A DNA stretch of 62,574 bases from Myxococcota bacterium (lineage in GTDB: Bacteria > Myxococcota_A > Polyangia > JAAYKL01): assembly GCA_030065855.1 (NCBI GenBank), contig JASJCT010000038.1:1-62574 (forward strand), in the 5' to 3' direction. The notes under the pieces are model-generated. The model was given only the letters and a program-made list of their open reading frames with translations, was not told the DNA's origin and ran no database searches. Positions 15,891-23,887 of the stretch are shown here, piece after piece. Position 1 is the first letter of the stretch; each line of letters opens with the position of its first letter. Position numbers and translations under genes: made by a program.

Positions 15891-17486
15891 ATGGCGCACG
15901 ATGTGGTAGGACTCGATCTCGGGTCGAGCGAGGTCAAGGCGGTGGTCGTAAGGATGGCCCTTCGAGGGGCCGAAGTGGTGCGGTGCGAATCCGAGCCAGT
16001 GCCCCTTGGCAAAGATGGAAAATCCCTGTGGCCCGATGTGCTGCAAGCCGCGAAGCGACTGACAAAAAAGCTGGGCCTCACTGCCGAGGCGACCGTTCAC
16101 TGTGCGATTCAAGGGGAGCTCGTTTCTACCCGGCGCATGACCGTGCCGTCAAGCGCAGCAAAACAGCTCGACCAAGTCCTCAAGTTCGAAGTAGACGAGG
16201 TCATCCCCTTTGATGTGGACGATGCGGTCTTTGACTATATCGAAATCGAGCGCACCGCAGATCAAATCGGCGTCGTCACAGCGGCTGCCTTGCACGCTGA
16301 GGTGGCAAGGCGCATCGAGGGACTCGAAGAGGCCGGTATCACGCCCCGAGAGCTCGGGGTTGCCACACTCTCCTATGTGTTGGGTGTGGATACACCTGCA
16401 GACCCGGATGACATTCTCGCTATCGTCGATATTGGGCACGAGCGAACCAATATCGCGATACTCGATCAAACCGCCCCCACTGTGAGGACAGCCCTGCGGG
16501 GTGGCCGCGAAATAACGGCCAAGCTCGCAGAGGTCGGGGGCGTTGATTTTTCAAAAGCCGAGGCACTGAAGCAGCAGTATGGATTGGACGGGAAAGTCGG
16601 TGAGGTCCTCAAGGATGCGTTAAAGGCACAGGTACGGGAAATCCAGCAAACCCTTAAAGGGCACCTGGCCTCAGGCGGTCGGGCAGCTAAACGCATCCTC
16701 CTCTGCGGCGGCGGTGGGCAGCTAAACGGCCTGGCCACCTACCTCGCCGATGAATTGGGCCTGCCGGTCGAGCGCTTCGAACCCACCTTGGGGGCCCTGA
16801 GCGCAATGAAAAGCGCGGACGATAATAATCGCTTCTTCCTGGCATATGCGTTGGCGAGGCGGGAAACCACGCAGCGGAACAAGCGCATCGATCTCAGACA
16901 GGGCGATCTCGCTTTCAGAGGAGACTACGAATTTGTAAAACGGCGGATTGGGGGGATGGGGATTTTAGCCCTCCTCGTTATTCTGGCGTGGATCTTCGCG
17001 AGCTATGCTGAATACTCTGTACTCTCCGACAGGGTGGCAGCGCAACAGGCCGAACTCAGCGACCGCACCAAACAGCTGTTCGGAAAACCCGAGAGCGATG
17101 TAGAAAGAATAAAGGAAAAATTGAGCGGACAAAAGGCCGAACAGGCGCCCATGCCGTCCAAGGACGCCTTTGACATCGTCGTCGAGCTATCAAGACGGAT
17201 ACCCCCAGAGGTGGTCCACGACGTAGAGCTCCTCGAAATAAAGCCCAAGCGGGTCACCTTGCGAGGCACGGTCGACGCCGAGCTAAAGGCACCTGAATTA
17301 TCCGAAGACGTGGCGGGTGCCAAGACACCTGATGCAGGCACTGGCACGGATCTCTCGCCAACCGATCTCATCAAACAAAAACTCGAGGCGTTTAGCGAGT
17401 GTTTTACTGCCATACGCGTGGGTAAAGTGACCGCAGTGGAAGAGCGGCGGCGGTATCAAATGGACATCGACAGCCGCTGTCCATAG
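15891..17486 (+). CDS. gspL: GspL, PilM-like actin-fold assembly protein
   Basis: A 531-residue bitopic inner membrane protein. The cytoplasmic part (1-350) has an actin/FtsA/PilM fold: GLDLGSSEVKAVVV phosphate loop, VDIGHERTNIAI second loop, and LCGGGGQLNGLATYLA adenosine motif. One membrane helix is at about 352-374 (ILALLVILAWIFA), then a coiled coil and a periplasmic ferredoxin-like part with SRRIPPEVVHDVELLEI, as in GspL/PilN. It links GspE to GspM. The intact nucleotide motifs make it closer to PilM than to enterobacterial GspL. AGGAGATC precedes the ATG. Confidence 0.88.
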   Translation: MAHDVVGLDLGSSEVKAVVVRMALRGAEVVRCESEPVPLGKDGKSLWPDVLQAAKRLTKKLGLTAEATVHCAIQGELVSTRRMTVPSSAAKQLDQVLKFEVDEVIPFDVDDAVFDYIEIERTADQIGVVTAAALHAEVARRIEGLEEAGITPRELGVATLSYVLGVDTPADPDDILAIVDIGHERTNIAILDQTAPTVRTALRGGREITAKLAEVGGVDFSKAEALKQQYGLDGKVGEVLKDALKAQVREIQQTLKGHLASGGRAAKRILLCGGGGQLNGLATYLADELGLPVERFEPTLGALSAMKSADDNNRFFLAYALARRETTQRNKRIDLRQGDLAFRGDYEFVKRRIGGMGILALLVILAWIFASYAEYSVLSDRVAAQQAELSDRTKQLFGKPESDVERIKEKLSGQKAEQAPMPSKDAFDIVVELSRRIPPEVVHDVELLEIKPKRVTLRGTVDAELKAPELSEDVAGAKTPDAGTGTDLSPTDLIKQKLEAFSECFTAIRVGKVTAVEERRRYQMDIDSRCP

Positions 17487-17496
17487 GAGTTTGTGT

Positions 17497-18096
17497 ATGA
17501 TTGAATCTCTGCGGAACCTCATCGCCGGTCTATCAGAACGAGAGCGTCGGATGGTCGCGATCCTAGGGGGGGCGTTTATCGTATTCATCCTATTTCTGTT
17601 TGTTTTTCTCGTGCAATCCAAAATTGGCGATCTCGCTGAACAGACCGAGATCACCGCTCAAGCCCTTCGCTTAATCGAGGAAAAGGAAGCCGACTATCTC
17701 AACCAAAAACGGGAGCAACAGCGCCTCCAAAGCCAGGGAAAGGTAAAGCCAACCCCATTGCGTACGCTGATCGACAAGATATCTAAGCAGCTCGACGTAA
17801 CCGTACCAGACGTCAAAGAGCTCCCTGATCAGCGCCACGGCACCCTTTGGGTCGAGCATGGGGTCGAGCTCTCAATGCGCGCCATCGGCATCAAAAACCT
17901 GACCCGTTTTATGGAGGAAGTGGAGAAAAATCGCAGGCGGTTCCCAGTGGCGATTACAAAGCTAGAAATAAGGAATCGCAGGCGGACCCAAGACACCTAT
18001 GACGTAAAAATGGTCATTTCCACATACGAACAAACGGCCAATGGCCAAACACCGAGTAAGCGGCTCGCCGGCGCCTCCAGGAAAGGAGGCATCTGA
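17497..18096 (+). CDS. gspM: GspM inner membrane assembly protein
   Basis: A 199-residue protein. After an amphipathic start (IESLRNLIAGLSERERRMV, which matches the GspM signature) comes one membrane helix (ILGGAFIVFILFLFVFLV) and a periplasmic coiled coil with a ferredoxin-like domain (LSMRAIGIKNLTRFMEEVEK). It pairs with GspL. A TTG two codons upstream is too close to AGGAG to be used; the ATG at 17497 is seven bases after it. The stop overlaps gspN (TGATG). Confidence 0.88.
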   Translation: MIESLRNLIAGLSERERRMVAILGGAFIVFILFLFVFLVQSKIGDLAEQTEITAQALRLIEEKEADYLNQKREQQRLQSQGKVKPTPLRTLIDKISKQLDVTVPDVKELPDQRHGTLWVEHGVELSMRAIGIKNLTRFMEEVEKNRRRFPVAITKLEIRNRRRTQDTYDVKMVISTYEQTANGQTPSKRLAGASRKGGI

Positions 18097-19736
18097 TGCT
18101 GACCTTTCTCGATCGCAAACTCTTTCGCTACCTGGGGTACGGGGTCTTCTTTGTCGTTCTATTTTTTGTGTTTCTGTTGTTGGGGTTTCCCATCGAGCGC
18201 TTTAAAGGAGCAGCAGAGCAGCAGCTGGCAACCCTGCTTAAGCGGGACATCCGCATCGGCGATATGGACATGACCATGAGCGGCAATATCGTCCTCACCA
18301 ATGTGGAGATTGCAAAGAAAGACGATGATAATCCAGCATCCCCCCCCCCACCTGTGGAAGACGGTTCAGCCGATGCTTCGCAATCAGAACCGCGGATTAG
18401 TACGCGTGCCATACCGTACCGGATCGAAGAGATTCAGGTGAATGTGGGGTTTCTGGATCTTCTCTTTGACAGACTCGACGTGAAAGTCGACATCCAGGCA
18501 TTTGGTGGTGGCATTACCGCTGCCTACTCAGGACCGATGCCCCAACAAGAGACCAGAGAGAAACAGCGAATAAGGCCCCGTCGCACAGAGGATCCCTCTG
18601 CCGAAGAAACTCAAGATAGCGACATTCCCCTCTCATTGGAAATGCGGGCAGAGGGCCTCGTGATGAAGCGCATGCCAGGACTGAGCGAAAAAATACCCGT
18701 ACCAGTGGACGGATCCATGGACCTTGCCGTTGAACTGACATCTCAGGCTGGACTCTTTTCCCAGAGTGATGGTCGTATCGCCCTGACCTTAAAAGATGTG
18801 GGCCTATCAAAGCCGGGCTATGAAGCTGAGATGTTCGATATGAAATTGGCGGTCCCGCCCCTAAAAATATCCTCTTTGAAGGCTGAAATGAACATCGAAG
18901 ATGGCACTGGTGAAATAAACAATTTTGCTGTGACATCCAAACACTTCGATGCCAAAGTTGAAGGGACCATCGCGTTTAGGGATCCTCTATCGAGAACACA
19001 GCTCGACCTGTATTTGACGTTTAAAATAATGGACGCCTACATCAACCAGAGCGACGCATTAAAAACCCTGTTTTCCAGTCTCGACCTGTTCAGCCGAGAT
19101 TTTAAGCGCGCCCATCGGGATGACGGATACTACGGTTTCAGATATAGGGGCCGGATAGGTGAGGGGCGCTTTTTACCACAGAAAAAATATACGCCGCCGA
19201 GAAATAGCAAAACGCGGCGACCGGACACTGAAACTGGCCGACGCCCTGCTCGGCCTGAGCGCCGCATCCGACCGTCGCGTCAGAAGCCGTCAGCAGAAAA
19301 AAGTGAGCGACCCCCTGCCCGGCATCTGGACGAACCCATGGCCCCTCCAAAAATGCCCACAACAGTGCGCCCCCCGACGATACCACCCAAAGTACCCGAT
19401 ATGGAGATGGATAATTTGGAGCGCCGGCGAAAACTGCAACATCTATCCCATAAAAAGCCAAATCCAATGGATCATTCCGCCGATGAAACAATAGAGATGG
19501 GTGAGCGTGAAGAGGGCGAAGCAGAGCAAGACGAAGCAGACGAGGCGCCCGAAGGTGATGAGGCTGAAGGAGAAGAGGGAGAAGCAGAGGAGGCGCCCGA
19601 AGGTGATGAGGCTGAAGGAGAAGAGGGAGAGGCAGAGGAGGCCAACGGAGAAGAGGATGAAGCAGGGGAGGCCGACGAGGACCCATCAGAAGAAGAGGCG
19701 CCTGAAAATGAAGACAATGAAGACGACAACCCCTAA
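18096..19736 (+). CDS. gspN: GspN-like protein with acidic repeat tail
   Basis: A 546-residue protein. One N-terminal membrane helix (YGVFFVVLFFVFLLLGFP) precedes an AsmA/GspN-like beta-rich periplasmic region with IERFKGAAEQQL and NIVLTNVEIAK, typical of GspN in delta- and gammaproteobacteria. The region from about 350 on is unlike GspN: a Pro/Arg-rich segment (about 355-440), then an almost purely acidic Glu/Asp/Ala/Gly tail (about 465-546) containing a duplicated 16-residue unit. The tail may bind cations; the next genes are a kinase and a calcium/sodium-type antiporter, but the connection is speculative. Start overlaps the gspM stop. Confidence 0.8.
   Translation: MLTFLDRKLFRYLGYGVFFVVLFFVFLLLGFPIERFKGAAEQQLATLLKRDIRIGDMDMTMSGNIVLTNVEIAKKDDDNPASPPPPVEDGSADASQSEPRISTRAIPYRIEEIQVNVGFLDLLFDRLDVKVDIQAFGGGITAAYSGPMPQQETREKQRIRPRRTEDPSAEETQDSDIPLSLEMRAEGLVMKRMPGLSEKIPVPVDGSMDLAVELTSQAGLFSQSDGRIALTLKDVGLSKPGYEAEMFDMKLAVPPLKISSLKAEMNIEDGTGEINNFAVTSKHFDAKVEGTIAFRDPLSRTQLDLYLTFKIMDAYINQSDALKTLFSSLDLFSRDFKRAHRDDGYYGFRYRGRIGEGRFLPQKKYTPPRNSKTRRPDTETGRRPARPERRIRPSRQKPSAEKSERPPARHLDEPMAPPKMPTTVRPPTIPPKVPDMEMDNLERRRKLQHLSHKKPNPMDHSADETIEMGEREEGEAEQDEADEAPEGDEAEGEEGEAEEAPEGDEAEGEEGEAEEANGEEDEAGEADEDPSEEEAPENEDNEDDNP
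19542..19637 (+). repeat. 48-base tandem repeat x2 in gspN tail
   Basis: Two units, starting at 19542 and 19590 and nearly identical, encode the 16-residue acidic block EAPEGDEAEGEEGEAE twice. The unit length is a multiple of three, so copy-number change would keep the frame. Confidence 0.9.
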
Positions 19737-19749
19737 TTGAGTCATCACG

Positions 19750-20895
19750 ATGAGCGAAAGCATCATTCCCTTTTTCGACCCCAAGCCACTGCGGGGTGGC
19801 GTGACGTTCGAGTCCAGTTGCCGCTATCAACTATTGCGAAGGCTGGGCCAGGGCGGTATGGGAGAAGTCTGGCTGGCCGAACGGGTGAGCGCGGGCAAGC
19901 ACGTCCAAATGGTGGCCATTAAATTTCTGAACAACCCCTTTACCAAAAAGATGCTCGCCAACGAAGCACTGCGGATTTCCCGCCTGTCCCACGACAATAT
20001 CGTGCCGTTTATCGATTCCGGAAGAGATGGGGACGGGAGATTCTTTTTCGTGATGGCGTATATCCACGGCATTGACCTCATCGGCCTCAGAAATATCGGT
20101 GGTCTTGACGCTGAAGCAGTCACTTCTCAACAAGCATCCTTCCGCTTGCCAGATCCTATCGTCGGCTTCATCGCATTGATGGTCCTAAGAGCACTCCACC
20201 ATGCCCACACCTATCATTTTGAGGATGGGGAAATCGGTCTGATCCATCGGGATGTGTCTCCTGGAAACATCCTCATTGAAGAGACCCGCGGATTTGTCAA
20301 GCTGACGGATTTCGGTGTTGCCGCGCGCTGTTCCAGCGATAACAGCGACAGGACGATCGCCGGAAAGGTGCCCTACATGGCTCCTGAAGTCATCAGCGGC
20401 GGCCCGGTCGATACGCGGTCCGACCTGTATGCCCTCGGGCTCGTCATGTACGAGCTCTTGACAGGGTTCAACCCGAATGTTCGCCTGCCTGATTTATCAA
20501 GTGTCTTGGGCGCGATAACAAGCGTCATGCTGTCACTGGAAAAGCCGCTCCGCGCTCCCCACGACGTGGTCGAAGGCATCGATCCGGATCTGTCCCACAT
20601 TGTCGTTCGCCTTTTAGAACCCAGGCCCGATGACCGGTATGCCTCGGCCGAAGCTGCGATTGCAGATCTCACCTTGTGCATTTATAACCGCGGCGTGGGT
20701 CCGACGACAGACAGCCTGGCGAGCTACATCGCACTCATGCGAGAGCCGGAGATAACACCGCAGCGAGCAATGCAGCGCAATCTCACTTTTTTGTCGACCC
20801 CAAGGGGTGAATTGAATATTCGACCCAGCTGGATCCTCACACCCCATGCGCAACAGGCGTTGCGCATGGGCGAAAACCCCTGCCGAGGCCTTTGA
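19750..20895 (+). CDS. Cytoplasmic Ser/Thr protein kinase
   Basis: A 381-residue Hanks-type kinase. Gly loop LGQGGMGEVW (32-41), catalytic Lys58 in VAIKFL, catalytic loop HRDVSPGN (about 166-173), DFGVAAR near 187, and the APE-like MAPEVISGG followed by DTRSDLYALG. HRDVSP is the form usual in Myxococcota kinases. There is no membrane helix or sensor domain after the kinase, so it acts in the cytoplasm or through a partner. It follows gspN by 13 bases on the same strand, which suggests co-transcription with the secretion genes; possible targets are GspE or GspL (inference). Ribosome site weak. Confidence 0.88.
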   Translation: MSESIIPFFDPKPLRGGVTFESSCRYQLLRRLGQGGMGEVWLAERVSAGKHVQMVAIKFLNNPFTKKMLANEALRISRLSHDNIVPFIDSGRDGDGRFFFVMAYIHGIDLIGLRNIGGLDAEAVTSQQASFRLPDPIVGFIALMVLRALHHAHTYHFEDGEIGLIHRDVSPGNILIEETRGFVKLTDFGVAARCSSDNSDRTIAGKVPYMAPEVISGGPVDTRSDLYALGLVMYELLTGFNPNVRLPDLSSVLGAITSVMLSLEKPLRAPHDVVEGIDPDLSHIVVRLLEPRPDDRYASAEAAIADLTLCIYNRGVGPTTDSLASYIALMREPEITPQRAMQRNLTFLSTPRGELNIRPSWILTPHAQQALRMGENPCRGL

Positions 20896-20896
20896 A

Positions 20897-21847
20897 ATGG
20901 GCCCAACGCCCTTTTCTGATGCCATACTCCTGCTGGGCGGCGGCGCAGCCGTATGGGTCGGCGCAGAAGGGATGGTCCGGGGGGCTGTGAAACTGGCCGC
21001 GTACCTGGGGATACCCTCCTTAATCATCGGCCTCACTGTCGTCGCCTTTGGCACATCAGCTCCCGAACTGGTCGTCAGTGTATTCGCAGCAGCCCAGGGA
21101 CACGGCCAGGTTGCCTTGGGCAACGTCCTTGGATCGAACGTCCTTAATATTGCCCTGGTCCTCGGTCTGTCTGTCGTTATCGCACCTATCCGAGTGAGTT
21201 TAGACGTATTAAAGCGAGACATTCCCTTTGTCGTCATCATCACCGTAGGGGTTATCTGCATGGCCTGGATAGGGAATCAGCTGGGTCGAATCGACGCAAC
21301 GCTGCTATTGCTCCTGCTCGCTGGCCATACCTGGATGAATTATCGCCTGGCCCAAAAAGAACAGGCCCGAGTGACCGCCCAACCCGATTGGGAAAAGCCG
21401 GATTTTAAAAGCTTGCACCTGGTGTTTCTCGTAGGCGGGATGATCGTGCTCGCCGCTGGCGCCCACGGCATGGTAGTCGGTGCTGTGGGGCTTGCAACAT
21501 CCATCGGCATCAGTGAACGGGTTGTCGGAACGACCATCGTCGCCTTTGGCACGTCCGTACCCGAGCTGGCGGCTTCTGTTGTCGCAGCCAAAAACGGGGA
21601 GGGAAACTTGGCACTTGGCAACGTCCTGGGCTCGAATATCTACAATATCCTGCTCATCCTTGGCACAACCGCGATGATCTCACCGGTGACGAGTCAGATC
21701 AGCGTTGCGTCTTATGATTTTCTCTTTTTCTTAGGGGTGGCCCTGATACTCCTGCCAATGGCCTGGATAGGGCAGCGCCTAAACCGAACCGACGGCCTCA
21801 TCCTGTTGCTGGCTTACGCACTGTTCAATGGTTTACTTTTTGCTTAG
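20897..21847 (+). CDS. Calcium/sodium antiporter-like, CaCA family
   Basis: A 316-residue inner membrane protein with ten or eleven hydrophobic helices. The two inverted alpha repeats are clear: GTSAPELVVSV with ALGNVLGSNVLNI, and GTSVPELAASV with ALGNVLGSNIYNI. These form the ion site in YrbG and other K+-independent Na+/Ca2+ exchangers. The frame is open further upstream inside the kinase gene, but the ATG at 20897, one base after the kinase stop, gives the family N-terminus. Last gene of the co-directional run. Confidence 0.9.
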   Translation: MGPTPFSDAILLLGGGAAVWVGAEGMVRGAVKLAAYLGIPSLIIGLTVVAFGTSAPELVVSVFAAAQGHGQVALGNVLGSNVLNIALVLGLSVVIAPIRVSLDVLKRDIPFVVIITVGVICMAWIGNQLGRIDATLLLLLLAGHTWMNYRLAQKEQARVTAQPDWEKPDFKSLHLVFLVGGMIVLAAGAHGMVVGAVGLATSIGISERVVGTTIVAFGTSVPELAASVVAAKNGEGNLALGNVLGSNIYNILLILGTTAMISPVTSQISVASYDFLFFLGVALILLPMAWIGQRLNRTDGLILLLAYALFNGLLFA

Positions 21848-21939
21848 CAGCTCTGTTGTGTCCCATCTGCTTCATTGATTTTCTTTTTTTCTTTTCCACG
21901 TTATGATCAAACATACGAATATCCAAAGAAGGATTTCCC

Positions 21940-22299
21940 ATGGGAATGAATAAACCGGCGATCCTCAGTACAATCCTTTGTCTTTTCACGGCAGTGTGGT
22001 TGCTCTCACTGTCAGCACAGGCCAGCAAGAAAAAGGATACGGCCGGCAGTGCCACCGATTGTGTAAAGTGGACCACAGAAGCGCGGTTTGTGGGGGTCGC
22101 CTATGATCACCTGGTGCATCTCCACAGTCAGTGTGAATGGGTCGCTGTGTGCCAGGTGTCGACCGATGTGAATCCAGAAGGGCTCTCTGTTGCGTTGGCC
22201 CCCAAGGAGAAAAAGGAAGTGCTGACCTTTCGGGGATCACCAGCGCGAACTTTTAAAGCAGAGGTTGCATGCCAGCGTAAAACAGGCGGCAAACAATAA
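21940..22299 (+). CDS. Small secreted protein, function unknown
   Basis: A 119-residue protein with a signal peptide ending in LSAQA, followed by a short beta-rich domain with four cysteines (DC, QCEW, VCQV, VACQ) that could form two disulfides in the periplasm. CEWVAVCQVSTDVNPEG and the final AEVACQRK alternate hydrophobic residues as beta strands do. No family recognised. AAGGA lies before the ATG. Alone, 92 bases after the antiporter. Confidence 0.6.
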   Translation: MGMNKPAILSTILCLFTAVWLLSLSAQASKKKDTAGSATDCVKWTTEARFVGVAYDHLVHLHSQCEWVAVCQVSTDVNPEGLSVALAPKEKKEVLTFRGSPARTFKAEVACQRKTGGKQ

Positions 22300-22337
22300 C
22301 CACTCATATCCCATCTGATCGAAAAAGGAGGAACAAC

Positions 22338-23081
22338 ATGCGGATCCTTTTTGCCTATGCCATAGCGCTCACTTTGGGCATCAGCGGGCATGCTGTTGCA
22401 GTAGACGGGCTCTCGGCCGATACGTTCAAGACATCCAAGGGAAATCTCAAAGTCACGGTTATCGGCCACGGATCGTTAATGCTGGCATATAACGGGAAGA
22501 TCATGCACGTGGATCCGTTTGGCCAGATGGCCGACTACGAAAAATTGCCAAAGGCAGATGTGATTTTGGTGACCCACGAACACGTCGACCACCTAGATCC
22601 TAAGGCGATCAGTGCGATTCGAAAAAAAAATGCCATTATCTTAGTTTCCCCAAAATGCGCCGACAAGGTTAACGGCAGCCAGGTCATGCACAACGGCGAC
22701 GTGAAGCAGGTTGCCGGTATTACCATTGAGGCAGTGCCGGCCTACAATCTCGTTCACAAGAGAGAGGATAAAAAACCGTTTCACCCCAAAGGAGAGGGCA
22801 ACGGCTACGTGATGACCTTGGGCAATAAGCGGCTATATGTAGCAGGAGACACGGAAAACACGCCCGAGATGAAAGCACTAAAAAATATTGACATCGCCTT
22901 TTTGCCCATGAACCTGCCCTATACGATGACCCCCGAGATGGTGGCCGACGCTGCACAAGCCATGAAGCCAAAAGTGCTCTATCCCTATCACTATCATTTC
23001 GGAAAAACCGATACGAAAAAGCTCCTAAATCTCATGAAGGGCGAGAAAAGCATCGAGGTGCGGATCAAAAAAAAGAAGTGA
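22338..23081 (+). CDS. Secreted MBL-fold metal-dependent hydrolase
   Basis: A 247-residue metallo-beta-lactamase fold protein of the UlaG/YtkL type. A signal peptide (MRILFAYAIALTLGISGHAVA) directs it to the periplasm. Metal ligands: HEHVDHL near residue 78, a later Asp in YVAGDTEN, and a C-terminal HYHFGKTD. Short for the superfamily and lacking extra domains. Substrate unknown; related proteins act on phosphodiester or lactone bonds. A strong AAAGGAGG precedes ATG. Export is unusual for this subgroup, which is mostly cytoplasmic. Confidence 0.85.
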   Translation: MRILFAYAIALTLGISGHAVAVDGLSADTFKTSKGNLKVTVIGHGSLMLAYNGKIMHVDPFGQMADYEKLPKADVILVTHEHVDHLDPKAISAIRKKNAIILVSPKCADKVNGSQVMHNGDVKQVAGITIEAVPAYNLVHKREDKKPFHPKGEGNGYVMTLGNKRLYVAGDTENTPEMKALKNIDIAFLPMNLPYTMTPEMVADAAQAMKPKVLYPYHYHFGKTDTKKLLNLMKGEKSIEVRIKKKK

Positions 23082-23192
23082 TCTTCCGATGCTCAGCAGG
23101 GGCCAAGACCCACTTGGCGTTTTCCCCGAATCCGAGTTATAAGTGCTGCGAAAGGCAATGCGGGATACAGCCGCGCCAAGGTGGGAACTCAT

Positions 23193-23630
23193 ATGACGGC
23201 TAGTGTACTCAACGTCTGCATCAGCGAAACAAAGGGCGTGCAAAAAAAGCCGGTCCAAGCCGTTAATGTCATTGAAGGGTTCGGCATCGAAGGAGATGCC
23301 CACGGTGGAGACTGGCATCGACAGGTAAGCTTGCTCGCCGATGAAAGCGCCGAAAAGATGCGCCATCTCGGCGCAGAGGTTGGCCCGGGGGACTTTGCAG
23401 AGAACCTTCTCACCAGGGGCATTGATCTTCACGTATTGCCGATCGGCAGCCAGATTCGCGTTGGAGATGTGCTGTTGGAGGTCACGCAAATCGGCAAGGA
23501 ATGCCACACGCGATGCGCTATTTACAAAGTCGCTGGCAATTGTATCATGCCCACACACGGCATCTTTTGCAAAGTACTGAGAGGCGGTACGATTACCCCT
23601 GGCATGCCCATCGAAGTTACTTCCAAATAG
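23193..23630 (+). CDS. MOSC domain protein
   Basis: A 145-residue stand-alone MOSC domain, the module that carries sulfur as a persulfide in molybdenum cofactor sulfurases. Family signatures: GIEGDAHGGDWHRQVSLL, DFAENLLTRGID, IGSQIRVGDVLLEVTQIGKECHTRCAIY with the conserved Cys, and GIFCKVLRGGTITPG. No nifS-like or radical SAM gene is adjacent. The ATG at 23193 with AAGGTGGG before it is preferred over a GTG four codons upstream. Confidence 0.88.
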   Translation: MTASVLNVCISETKGVQKKPVQAVNVIEGFGIEGDAHGGDWHRQVSLLADESAEKMRHLGAEVGPGDFAENLLTRGIDLHVLPIGSQIRVGDVLLEVTQIGKECHTRCAIYKVAGNCIMPTHGIFCKVLRGGTITPGMPIEVTSK

Positions 23631-23887
23631 CAGATAACCACTTGACCAAAGGGCTGTAAATCGGACATACTCATAGAGAACCCTCTGGGGTGTACGTGAC
23701 GCGGCGACAAGCATAGATTAATCCCGCTGTACCTAACCCCTGGGATCCGTCCCTTGCCGTTATGTGCATGCCGGTCATTGCGAATCGGACGCCTGATGCG
23801 GTTACTATGGAGCCCACCTATCAGAGGACGCGGGGTTAGAGAGCCGATGCTCACCGGCACTGACGGAGGGTTTTTATTTTTTTAAAT

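Noticed and set aside
23025..23714. A 229-codon minus-strand frame opposite the MOSC gene
   Set aside because: The plus-strand MOSC domain is unmistakable; the antisense product has no recognisable feature.
23846..23886. Possible terminator with T-run after the MOSC gene region
   Set aside because: The stem (GCCG/CGGC) is only four pairs and is separated from the T-rich stretch, so it does not qualify.
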